From Rhodobacter sp. SY28-1 (GTDB taxonomy: Bacteria > Pseudomonadota > Alphaproteobacteria > Rhodobacterales > Rhodobacteraceae): a stretch of 64,000 nt of DNA. The stretch covers positions 186,001 to 250,000 of the forward strand of contig NZ_STGH01000003.1 of NCBI RefSeq assembly GCF_005222785.1. The letters run 5' to 3'. The notes under the pieces are model-generated. The model saw only the letters and a list, made by a program, of their open reading frames with translations, was not told the origin of the DNA and ran no database searches. Shown here one piece after another: positions 14,201 through 22,296 of the stretch. Positions within the stretch are counted from its first letter, which is position 1. Every line of letters starts with the position of its first letter. The translations under genes and the position numbers were made by a program.

Positions 14201-15979
14201 ATGAAGATGACCACCGAAGAGGCCTTCGTGAAAGTCCTGCAGATGCACGGCATCGAGCACGCCTTCGGGATCATCGGCTCGGCCTTCATGCCGATTTCGG
14301 ATCTTTTCCCGAAGGCCGGTATCCATTTCTGGGACTGCGCCCATGAAGGCTCTGGCGGGATGATGGCAGACGGGTTCACCCGCGCCAGCGGAAAGATGTC
14401 GATGATGATTGCCCAGAACGGACCGGGGATCACCAACTTCGTCACTGCGGTGAAAACCGCATACTGGAACCATACGCCTTTACTTCTGGTTACCCCACAG
14501 GCCGCCAACAAGACGATCGGGATGGGCGGCTTCCAGGAAGTCGAGCAGATGGCGCTGTTCAAGGACATGGTCTGCTACCAGGAGGAGGTCCGCGATCCCT
14601 CGCGCGTGGCCGAGGTGCTGAACCGCGTCATCCTGCAGGCCAAGCGCCAGTCGGCCCCGGCGCAGATCAACATGCCGCGGGACTATTTCACCCAAGTCAT
14701 CGACGTGCCCCTGCCGGCCGTGGTGGAGTTCGAGCGGCCCTCGGGCGGTGAGGAGGCCATCGCCCAGGCGGCGCAACTGCTGTCGTCGGCCAAGTTCCCG
14801 GTGATCCTGAACGGCGCGGGCGTGGTGATCGGCGGCGCGATCCCGGCCTCGATGGCGCTGGCGGAACGGCTGACGGCGCCGGTGTGCGTCGGCTACCAGC
14901 ACAACGACGCCTTTCCCGGTTCGCATCCGCTGTTCGCGGGGCCGCTGGGCTACAACGGGTCGAAGGCGGGGATGGAGTTGATCGCCCAGGCCGACGTGGT
15001 GCTGGCGCTGGGAACGCGACTCAACCCGTTCTCGACCCTGCCGGGCTATGGGATCGACTACTGGCCGAAGGCGGCCAAGGTGATCCAGGTCGACATCAAC
15101 CCGAACCGGATCGGGCTAACGAAGCCGGTGACTGTGGGCATTGTCGGTGACGCGAAGAAGGTGGCCGAGAGGATCCTGGCGCGGCTGTCGAAGACTGCGG
15201 GCGACGCGGGGCGGGCGGAGCGCAAGGCGCTGATCGCGCAAAAGAAATCCGCCTGGGCGCAGGAACTGTCGTCGATGGATCACGAACAGGATGATCCCGG
15301 CACCACCTGGAACGAACGTGCCCGCAAGGCCAAGCCGGAGTGGATGAGCCCCCGCATGGCCTGGCGCGCGATCCAGGCGGCGCTGCCGAAAGAGGCGATC
15401 ATTTCTTCGGACATCGGCAACAACTGCGCCATCGGCAACGCCTATCCGTCGTTCGAGGCGGGGCGGAAGTATCTGGCACCCGGTCTCTTCGGGCCGTGCG
15501 GCTATGGCCTGCCGTCGATCATCGGTGCCAAGATCGGCTGCCCGGACACCCCTGTCGTCGGTTTCGCTGGAGACGGGGCCTTCGGGATTGCGGTGACGGA
15601 GCTGACGGCGATTGGCCGCAAGGAATGGCCTGCGATCACCATGGTCGTCTTCCGCAACTACCAGTGGGGCGCGGAAAAGCGGAACTCGACCCTCTGGTAT
15701 GACGACAACTTCGTCGGCACCGAGCTTGACACCGACGTCAGCTACGCCGGTATCGCCAAGGCCTGCGGGCTGCAGGGCGTGCAGGCGCGGACGATGGAGG
15801 AGCTGACGGCGGCCTTGCACAAGGCCATCGACGACCAGATGCACCACGGCAAGACCACGCTGATCGAGGCGCTGATCAACCAGGAACTGGGCGAGCCTTT
15901 CCGCCGCGACGCGATGAAGAAGCCGGTCGAGGTCGCGGGGATCTCGAAGGCCGACATGCGGCCGCAGGTGGTGGGGTGA
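14201..15979 (+). CDS. xsc: Sulfoacetaldehyde acetyltransferase
   Basis: The 592-residue protein is a thiamine-diphosphate enzyme. It has the N-terminal pyrimidine-binding domain (MTTEEAFVKVLQMHGIEHAFGIIGSAFMP), the central domain and the C-terminal pyrophosphate domain with GFAGDGAFGIAVTEL near residue 455. Xsc converts sulfoacetaldehyde and phosphate to acetyl phosphate and sulfite, the desulfonation step of taurine dissimilation. Length is normal for Xsc (about 590-600). ATG 14201 starts at MKMTTEEAF, where homology begins, and has GGAG about seven bases upstream; 16 upstream codons lie over the operator repeats and were rejected. A TSUP permease, acetate kinase and soeABC follow. Confidence 0.96.
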   Translation: MKMTTEEAFVKVLQMHGIEHAFGIIGSAFMPISDLFPKAGIHFWDCAHEGSGGMMADGFTRASGKMSMMIAQNGPGITNFVTAVKTAYWNHTPLLLVTPQAANKTIGMGGFQEVEQMALFKDMVCYQEEVRDPSRVAEVLNRVILQAKRQSAPAQINMPRDYFTQVIDVPLPAVVEFERPSGGEEAIAQAAQLLSSAKFPVILNGAGVVIGGAIPASMALAERLTAPVCVGYQHNDAFPGSHPLFAGPLGYNGSKAGMELIAQADVVLALGTRLNPFSTLPGYGIDYWPKAAKVIQVDINPNRIGLTKPVTVGIVGDAKKVAERILARLSKTAGDAGRAERKALIAQKKSAWAQELSSMDHEQDDPGTTWNERARKAKPEWMSPRMAWRAIQAALPKEAIISSDIGNNCAIGNAYPSFEAGRKYLAPGLFGPCGYGLPSIIGAKIGCPDTPVVGFAGDGAFGIAVTELTAIGRKEWPAITMVVFRNYQWGAEKRNSTLWYDDNFVGTELDTDVSYAGIAKACGLQGVQARTMEELTAALHKAIDDQMHHGKTTLIEALINQELGEPFRRDAMKKPVEVAGISKADMRPQVVG

Positions 15980-16015
15980 AGCGCGAATCTTCGTCGAGAA
16001 TTCTGGAGTTGACCG

Positions 16016-16756
16016 GTGCCCTATGACCTTGGCCCCGGCGCGCTGGCCTGGCTCGCCGTGGCCTGCCTCGTCGCCGGGTTCGTCCGGGGCTACTCTGGCT
16101 TTGGCTTCTCGGCCCTGCTGATCGCGGCCTCCAGCTTAGTGACCAATCCACTGAATTTCGTGGCTGTTGTCGTCATTCTTGAAACAGTGATGTCTCTGCA
16201 GCACGCAAAGGGCGCCGGGCCGGACGTCGACTGGCGACGTGTCGGCTGGCTTCTGGGTGGGGCGGCGATCGGACTGCCGTTGGGGTTGTGGGTCCTGACC
16301 GGGGTCAGCGAGGACACGGCGCGGGCGGTCATCTCGGGCTATGTCCTCCTCATGTGCGTCGTCCTGCTCGCGGGGTGGCGGCTTGCGGCGGAAGTCAGGG
16401 GCGCACCGAACGGCGTGGCGGGCGTGATCTCAGGGCTTTCCAACGCGCCCGGAATGGGGGGGCTGCCGGTGGCGGCATTCTTCGCCGCGCAACCGATGTC
16501 GGCGAGCGTCTTTCGGGCGACACTGATCGCCTATTTCCCGCTTCTCGACCTTTACTCCGCGCCGCTTTACTGGCTGGCAGGGCTGGTGAACTGGGACACG
16601 CTCTGGGCCGCGCTCATCGCCCTTCCGGTCACACTTCTGGGCAACTGGCTGGGCGGGCGGCACTTCTTCGGCACCGACCCGCAGGAGTTCCGCCGCTTTG
16701 CGATCGTCCTTCTGGCAGGCCTTGCGGCACTCGGCCTTGGGAAGGCGCTGCTCTGA
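16016..16756 (+). CDS. tauE: TSUP-family permease (TauE/SafE type)
   Basis: The 246-residue protein has about seven to eight membrane segments and the TauE/SafE repeat pattern, with GFVRGYSGFGFSALL near residue 21 and the second repeat GLSNAPGMGGLPVAAFF near residue 142. TSUP proteins move sulfite, sulfonates or related anions. Next to xsc and soeABC the likely role is export of sulfite or sulfoacetate, or uptake of a sulfonate. The start is GTG with a CTGGAG box upstream. Its stop overlaps the ackA start (TGATG), so the two are translationally coupled. Confidence 0.85.
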   Translation: MPYDLGPGALAWLAVACLVAGFVRGYSGFGFSALLIAASSLVTNPLNFVAVVVILETVMSLQHAKGAGPDVDWRRVGWLLGGAAIGLPLGLWVLTGVSEDTARAVISGYVLLMCVVLLAGWRLAAEVRGAPNGVAGVISGLSNAPGMGGLPVAAFFAAQPMSASVFRATLIAYFPLLDLYSAPLYWLAGLVNWDTLWAALIALPVTLLGNWLGGRHFFGTDPQEFRRFAIVLLAGLAALGLGKALL

Positions 16757-17832
16757 TGTGGCTGATTGTGAACGCTGGTTCGTCTTCGCTGAAGCTGAAG
16801 GTGTTTGAAGGCGAACGCGAGGTTGCAAAGGCCAGCATCAGCGAGATCGGTCCGGACGGTCACGCGGCCGCGATGGCAGCGGGGCTCGCTCAGGCCGGGG
16901 TGTCCATTGACCGGCTGACGGCCGCAGCGCATCGGGTGGTGCATGGCGGGGCGGGCTTGACGGCAACCTGTCGGGTGACACCTTCCGTGGTGCAACAGAT
17001 CCAGGACTGTGTGCCGCTGTCTCCTTTGCACAATCCGGCGAATCTGGTGGGAATTCAGTCTGTTGCAGCCCTTGCTCCGGATCTTCCCCAATTTGCGGCC
17101 TTCGACACGGCCTTCCATGCGACGAACCCTGAGGTGGCGGTGACCTATGCCCTGCCAAAGGCGGAACGCGACCGGGGCCTGCGCCGGTATGGCTTTCACG
17201 GGATCAGCTATGCCGCGCTGGTCCGCATCCTGCGGGGCAGGGGGGAACTGCCGCAAAGGATTCTGGCCTGCCATCTGGGCAATGGCTGCTCGCTTGCGGC
17301 GATTGTGAACGGTTGTTCGGTTGCGACGACCATGGGCTATTCTCCGCTGGACGGGCTGACGATGGGCACGCGGACGGGCAGCATCGACGGCAATGCCGTG
17401 CTGCGTCTGGCCGAGGTGCACGGCGTGGAAAGGGCAGGGCGCATCCTGAACCGGCAAAGCGGGCTCCTGGGTCTTGGCGGGGCCAGCGACCTGCGGGCCT
17501 TGCATGCCGCAGGAACCCCTGAGGCCCGCTTCGCGCTGGAACATTTCGCCTACTGGGCGGTGCGCCATGCTGGGTCGATGGTGGCGGCGATGGGCGGCCT
17601 TGACGCCGTGGTCTTCACCGGCGGGATCGGGGAAAACGACGCGTGGATGCGGAACGAAATCCTGACCGGGCTCGCCTATCTGGGAGTTTCTTCCGACCCG
17701 GAGGCGAATGCCCGGAACGAAACCACCCTGCATGATGCGACATCCGGTGTCGCTATCCTTCTTGTGCAAGCTGATGAGGAACGGCAGATTGCCCTTGAAG
17801 CGCAGGCCGTCATGGCCGGGGAGGGCGCGTGA
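16756..17832 (+). CDS. ackA: Acetate kinase
   Basis: The 358-residue protein carries acetokinase signatures: VNAGSSSLKLKVFEG at the N-terminus, GFHGISYAAL near residue 141, GTRTGSIDG near residue 205 and FTGGIGEN near residue 291. It converts acetyl phosphate plus ADP to acetate plus ATP. It is about 40 residues shorter than typical AckA. Placed between the TSUP permease (one-base overlap) and soeA (four-base GTGA overlap), it most likely consumes the acetyl phosphate made by Xsc. In the taurine loci I know, a phosphotransacetylase gene (pta) sits here; none is present in this window. A propionate kinase activity is possible. Confidence 0.9.
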   Translation: MWLIVNAGSSSLKLKVFEGEREVAKASISEIGPDGHAAAMAAGLAQAGVSIDRLTAAAHRVVHGGAGLTATCRVTPSVVQQIQDCVPLSPLHNPANLVGIQSVAALAPDLPQFAAFDTAFHATNPEVAVTYALPKAERDRGLRRYGFHGISYAALVRILRGRGELPQRILACHLGNGCSLAAIVNGCSVATTMGYSPLDGLTMGTRTGSIDGNAVLRLAEVHGVERAGRILNRQSGLLGLGGASDLRALHAAGTPEARFALEHFAYWAVRHAGSMVAAMGGLDAVVFTGGIGENDAWMRNEILTGLAYLGVSSDPEANARNETTLHDATSGVAILLVQADEERQIALEAQAVMAGEGA

Positions 17833-20684
17833 ACCAGCCGAGAGTGGAGACGCAGCGCGAGGTTGGCGACGAAGTTCGCCAGACCACCTGCTACATGTGC
17901 GCCTGCCGCTGCGGGATCAACGTGCATCTGAAGTCCGGCCGCGTCGCCTATATCGAGGGCAACCGGGACCATCCGATCAACAAGGGCGTCTTGTGTGCCA
18001 AAGGGGCCAGCGGGATCATGCAGGTCACCGCGCCCAGCCGCCTGAAGGCACCCCTGCGGCGCGTGGGGCCGCGCGGTTCGGGGGCTTTCGAGGAGATCAC
18101 TTGGGAGGAAGCGCTCTCCACCGCCGTTTCCTGGATGAAGCCGCTGCGCGAAACGGCCCCCGAGAAGCTGGCCTTTTTCACCGGCCGCGACCAGAGCCAA
18201 AGCCTCACCGGCTGGTGGGCGCAAAACTTCGGCACCCCGAACTATGCGGCGCATGGGGGCTTCTGTTCGGTCAACATGGCGGCGGGCGGCATCTACACCA
18301 TCGGTGGGGCGTTCTGGGAATTTGGCCAGCCGGATTGGGACCGGACGAAGCTCTTCGTGATGTTCGGGGTGGCCGAGGATCACGACTCGAACCCGATCAA
18401 GATCGGCCTTGGCAAGCTGAAGGCCCGGGGCGCGCGGGTTATTTCCGTGAACCCTGTGCGCACGGGCTATTCCGCTGTAGCCGACGATTGGATCGGGATC
18501 ACGCCCGGGACCGACGGGCTGCTGATCCTGTCCTTGATCCATTGCCTGCTGGAGGCGGGGAAGATCGACCTCGATTACCTCGCACAATGGACCAATGCGC
18601 CGCTGCTGGTGACCGAGGCGGAGGGGGCGGAGAAAGGCCTTTTCGTCCGCAACGCCGAAAGCCAGCCCTTTGTCATCGATCGCCGCACGGGCCACCCCGC
18701 GCCCTGGGACGGCAAGGGGGTACAACCGGACCTCGGGGCCGAATGGCAGGGCAGCCGCACTGTCTTTCGCCACATGGTCGAGGAATATCTGAAGCCCGAC
18801 TACGCGCCCGAGGCGGTGGCTGCGCGCTGCGGCGTGACGGCAACCCGCATCCGCCAACTGGCCGCCGAACTGGCTGATGTGGCCTTCAATCAGGCGATCA
18901 CCCTCGACCGCCCCTGGACCGACTTCCGCGGCAACGAGCATCCGAACATGCCCGGTCGCCCGGTCAGCTTCCACGCGATGCGCGGGATTTCGGCGCATTC
19001 CAATGGGTTCCAGACGGCCCGCGCGCTGCATCTCCTTCAGATCCTCCTTGGGAGCCTGGAAACCCCCGGCGGCTACCGGCTGAAACCGCCGTATCCGAAA
19101 CCCATCGAGGCGCATCCGACGCCCCACTTCGTCACCACCCCCGGCAAGCCCCTGACTGGCCCGCATCTGGGCTATGTCCGCTCGCCCGACGACTTGTGCC
19201 TTCTGCCCGATGGCCAGCCGGCCCGGATCGACAAGGGGTTCTCTTGGGAAAACCCGTTCTCGGCGCATGGGATGATGCACATGGTCATCCCCAACGCCCA
19301 TGCCGGGGACCCATACCGGATCGACACGCTGTTCCTCTACATGGCGAACATGTCGTGGAACTCATCCATGAACTCCGCCCGCGTGATGGAGATGCTGACG
19401 GAACAGCGCGATGGCGAATACGTCATCCCCCGGATCATCTACTCCGACGCCTATGCCTCCGAAATGGTGGCCTATGCCGACCTGATCCTGCCCGACACGA
19501 CCTACCTCGAACGCCACGACTGCATCAGCCTCTTGGACCGCCCCATCAGCGAGCCCGACGCAGCGGGCGATGCGATCCGCTGGCCGGTGCTGGAACCGGA
19601 CCGCGACGTCCGCTGCTTCCAGTCAGTGCTGTTGGAATTGGGCGCAAGGCTCGGACTTCCGGGCATGGTGAACGAGGATGGGACGGCGAAGTTCAAGGAC
19701 TACGCCGACTACATCGCCAACCACCAACGCCGCCCGGGTGTGGGTCCGCTGATGGGCTTCCGGGGGGATGGCGAGGCGGAAGGGCGGGGTGCCCCAAACC
19801 CCGATCAGTTGGCCCGTTACATCCAGAACGGAGCCTTCTACCAGGCCCATGTCCCCGAGGAAGCGGCCTTCTACAAACCGTGGAACACGGCCTACCAGGA
19901 CTGGGCGGTGAAGCTCGGGCTTTACGAGACTCCGCAGCCCTATCTTTTCAACATCTGGTCCGAACCCATGCGCCGCTTCCAGCTGGCCGCCGAGGGCTTC
20001 GGCCCCCGCCAGCCGCCCGACCACCTGCGCGAGCGCCTGAAACAGGCGATGCACCCGCTGCCGATCTGGTATGCCCCCTTCGGCGACGAGGACGCGGCCT
20101 TCGGCTATCCGGTCCACGCGCTGACGCAAAGGCCGATGGACATGTACCACTCCTGGGGCAGCCAGAACGCCTGGCTGCGGCAGATCAAGGGGCATAACTA
20201 TCTGTATCTGCCGACGAAGATCTGGGAGGCGCAGGGGTTTGAGGACGGCGACTGGGCGCGGGTGTCCTCGCGCGCCGGAACGATCGTGGTGCCCGTTGCC
20301 CATATGGCGGCGCTGAACGAGAACACCGTCTGGACCTGGAACGCCATCGGCAAGCGCAAGGGGGCCTGGGCGCTGGATGCTGATGCGCCAGAGGCGACGA
20401 CGGGGTTCCTTCTGAACCATCTGATCTCGGAGCTTCTGCCCGACCGGCACGGGGTGCGGCTGTCGAACTCTGACCCGGTCACGGGGCAGGCCGCCTGGTT
20501 TGACCAGCGGGTGCGGGTAGAACGCGTTGCGGCCACCGATCACCCGCGCAGCACGGTGGAGCCGATGTTCGAACGCCTTCCCGACCCGCCGCGCGCCGGT
20601 GGCGGCCGAGGCCAAAGTTCTTCGAAGAATTTTGCCAAAAGTTTTCGAAAACTTTTGGTCCCCGGCGGGGAGGCGGAGCGATGA
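17829..20684 (+). CDS. soeA: Molybdopterin sulfite dehydrogenase catalytic subunit (SoeA-type)
   Basis: The 951-residue protein belongs to the DMSO-reductase superfamily of Mo-bis-MGD enzymes. The N-terminus binds a [4Fe-4S] cluster through Cys21, Cys24, Cys28 and Cys56 (CYMCACRCG...VLCAKG). Cys146 in HGGFCSVNM is a likely molybdenum ligand, and the C-terminal molydopterin-binding domain includes YHSWGSQNAWLRQI. No Tat signal is visible, in line with a cytoplasmic SoeA. SoeABC oxidises sulfite to sulfate and reduces quinone. The context of xsc and ackA upstream and FeS and DmsC-like subunits downstream supports this over a thiosulfate or polysulfide reductase. The last 25 residues are encoded by two palindromes and look like an added tail. 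Confidence 0.88.
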   Translation: MNQPRVETQREVGDEVRQTTCYMCACRCGINVHLKSGRVAYIEGNRDHPINKGVLCAKGASGIMQVTAPSRLKAPLRRVGPRGSGAFEEITWEEALSTAVSWMKPLRETAPEKLAFFTGRDQSQSLTGWWAQNFGTPNYAAHGGFCSVNMAAGGIYTIGGAFWEFGQPDWDRTKLFVMFGVAEDHDSNPIKIGLGKLKARGARVISVNPVRTGYSAVADDWIGITPGTDGLLILSLIHCLLEAGKIDLDYLAQWTNAPLLVTEAEGAEKGLFVRNAESQPFVIDRRTGHPAPWDGKGVQPDLGAEWQGSRTVFRHMVEEYLKPDYAPEAVAARCGVTATRIRQLAAELADVAFNQAITLDRPWTDFRGNEHPNMPGRPVSFHAMRGISAHSNGFQTARALHLLQILLGSLETPGGYRLKPPYPKPIEAHPTPHFVTTPGKPLTGPHLGYVRSPDDLCLLPDGQPARIDKGFSWENPFSAHGMMHMVIPNAHAGDPYRIDTLFLYMANMSWNSSMNSARVMEMLTEQRDGEYVIPRIIYSDAYASEMVAYADLILPDTTYLERHDCISLLDRPISEPDAAGDAIRWPVLEPDRDVRCFQSVLLELGARLGLPGMVNEDGTAKFKDYADYIANHQRRPGVGPLMGFRGDGEAEGRGAPNPDQLARYIQNGAFYQAHVPEEAAFYKPWNTAYQDWAVKLGLYETPQPYLFNIWSEPMRRFQLAAEGFGPRQPPDHLRERLKQAMHPLPIWYAPFGDEDAAFGYPVHALTQRPMDMYHSWGSQNAWLRQIKGHNYLYLPTKIWEAQGFEDGDWARVSSRAGTIVVPVAHMAALNENTVWTWNAIGKRKGAWALDADAPEATTGFLLNHLISELLPDRHGVRLSNSDPVTGQAAWFDQRVRVERVAATDHPRSTVEPMFERLPDPPRAGGGRGQSSSKNFAKSFRKLLVPGGEAER
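20618..20658. repeat. Two adjacent palindromes inside the 3' end of soeA
   Basis: TTCTTCGAAGAA (20618-20629) is a perfect palindrome whose pairing extends outward to about 20614-20634 if one G-U pair is allowed. A perfect 24-base palindrome centred on TTTTCGAAAA follows at 20635-20658. Both are read in frame as SSSKNFAKSFRKLLVPGG near the SoeA C-terminus, and they end 22 bases before the soeB start. They could form hairpins that tune soeB expression or mRNA decay. Confidence 0.75.
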
Positions 20685-21409
20685 CGTCCCTCCCGCAGTC
20701 CACCGAAAAACGTCTGGGTCTGGTGATCGACCTCGACACCTGCGTCGGCTGCCAGGCCTGCGTCACCGCCTGCAAGGGCTGGAACGATGGGGGCATCGGC
20801 CTGTCCGACCAGGACCCCTACGGCGCCGATCCCTCGGGCACGTTCCTGAACCGGGTCCACTCCTACCAGGTGGCGATCCCTGATGCCCCCGCCCAGGTGG
20901 TGACCTTCCCGCGGTCCTGCCTCCACTGCGACAACGCGCCCTGCGTCACCGTCTGCCCGACCGGGGCCAGCTACAAACGGGCCGAGGACGGCATCGTGCT
21001 GGTCAACGAGGACGCTTGCATCGGCTGCGGCCTCTGCGCCTGGGCCTGCCCCTATGGCGCGAGGGAGATGGATGCAGCGCAAGGCGTGATGAAGAAATGC
21101 ACGCTCTGCGTCGACCGGATCTACAACGAGACCCTGCCCGAAGAAGATCGTGAGCCCGCCTGCGTCCGCACCTGCCCCACGAACGCGCGGCATTTCGGCG
21201 ACCTGGCGGACCCGGAAAGCGCAGTGTCGCAACTGGTGGCGAGCAGGGGCGGCTATGACCTGATGCCCGACATGGGCACGAAGCCCACCAACAAGTACCT
21301 GCCGCCGCGCAAGAAAGGGCCGGGAACGGCAAGCCCGCTCGCGCCCCTACTCGACATCAAGGCCACCGGGATCGCAGGGTGGCTCGACCGGATGCTGGGG
21401 AAGCTCTGA
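20681..21409 (+). CDS. soeB: Sulfite dehydrogenase iron-sulfur subunit (SoeB-type)
   Basis: The 242-residue ferredoxin-like electron transfer subunit has four cysteine groups for [4Fe-4S] clusters: CVGCQACVTAC near residue 21, CLHCDNAPCVTVC near residue 80, CIGCGLCAWAC near residue 113 and a split CTLC...CVRTC group near residues 141-168. It passes electrons from SoeA to the membrane subunit. The ATG overlaps the soeA stop (ATGA). The C-terminus ends in a basic, proline-rich stretch without a membrane anchor. Confidence 0.92.
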   Translation: MTSLPQSTEKRLGLVIDLDTCVGCQACVTACKGWNDGGIGLSDQDPYGADPSGTFLNRVHSYQVAIPDAPAQVVTFPRSCLHCDNAPCVTVCPTGASYKRAEDGIVLVNEDACIGCGLCAWACPYGAREMDAAQGVMKKCTLCVDRIYNETLPEEDREPACVRTCPTNARHFGDLADPESAVSQLVASRGGYDLMPDMGTKPTNKYLPPRKKGPGTASPLAPLLDIKATGIAGWLDRMLGKL

Positions 21410-21410
21410 G

Positions 21411-22283
21411 ATGCATCCCGCGCCCTCGGTCATCCTGTTTTCCACCCTCTCGGGTCTGGGCTTCGGCTTCCTCGCCTTCCTCGGCTGGGGGGCGCTGCTG
21501 CCTTCGGGCTGGCATGCGTTCTTTCTCTGGGGCCTCGGCTACGGGCTGGCCGTGGCGGGGCTGCTGGCCGCCACCTTCCACCTCGGCAACCCGAAGAACG
21601 CCCTGAAAGCCTTCACGCAATGCCGCACCAGCTGGCTGAGCCGTGAGGCCTGGGCCTCGGTCGCCACCCTCTTGATCCTCGCGCCGGTCGCGCTCTCGGA
21701 CATTTTCACCCTCGGCCTGCCGCGCATCATCGGCCAGATCGGCGGGACGCTCGCGATCCTGACCGTCTTCACCACGGCGATGATCTACACGCAGATCAAG
21801 GCGGTCCCGCGCTGGCATCACTGGCTGACGCCGGTGATGTTCCTGACCTTCGCTGTCGCCGGGGGTGCGATGCTGGCCGGTATGGGGCTTGCGCCTGTGC
21901 TTCTGCTGGCGGTGGGTGCGATCCTCTGGGCGGTCTGGCGGGTCGGCGACAAAGCTTTCGCGCGCGCCGGTCAGACGATGGGGACGGCGACGGGGCTGGA
22001 CCGGCTGGGCGTTCCCTCGGTGCTTGATCCAGCCCATACCGCCGGGAACTACCTGAAACGCGAGATGATCTTCGTCGTGGGGCGCAAGCATGCGGCGAAG
22101 CTGCGGAAGATCGCGCTGGCGCTGGCCTCGGTCCTGCCCGCGTTGGTCCTGCTCATGCCCTTCGGCATCTGGGGGATCGCTCTGGCCGCCATCCTGCACC
22201 TTGCCGGAGCCCTTGCCGCCCGCTGGCTGTTCTTCGCCGAGGCCGAGCACGTCGTGGGGCTTTACTACGGCGCGCGGGGATGA
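21411..22283 (+). CDS. soeC: Sulfite dehydrogenase membrane anchor (SoeC-type, DmsC family)
   Basis: The 290-residue protein has about eight hydrophobic segments and the DmsC-like features SVILFSTLSGLGFGFLAFLGW at the start, FHLGNPKNALKAF near residue 57 and SWLSREAW near residue 72. It anchors SoeAB to the cytoplasmic membrane and passes electrons to quinone. Its start lies one base after the soeB stop. It ends the taurine/sulfite operon; the next gene, 13 bases on, is a sugar phosphomutase with no obvious link but possibly the same transcript. Confidence 0.9.
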   Translation: MHPAPSVILFSTLSGLGFGFLAFLGWGALLPSGWHAFFLWGLGYGLAVAGLLAATFHLGNPKNALKAFTQCRTSWLSREAWASVATLLILAPVALSDIFTLGLPRIIGQIGGTLAILTVFTTAMIYTQIKAVPRWHHWLTPVMFLTFAVAGGAMLAGMGLAPVLLLAVGAILWAVWRVGDKAFARAGQTMGTATGLDRLGVPSVLDPAHTAGNYLKREMIFVVGRKHAAKLRKIALALASVLPALVLLMPFGIWGIALAAILHLAGALAARWLFFAEAEHVVGLYYGARG

Positions 22284-22296
22284 TCCTTTGCGCGCC

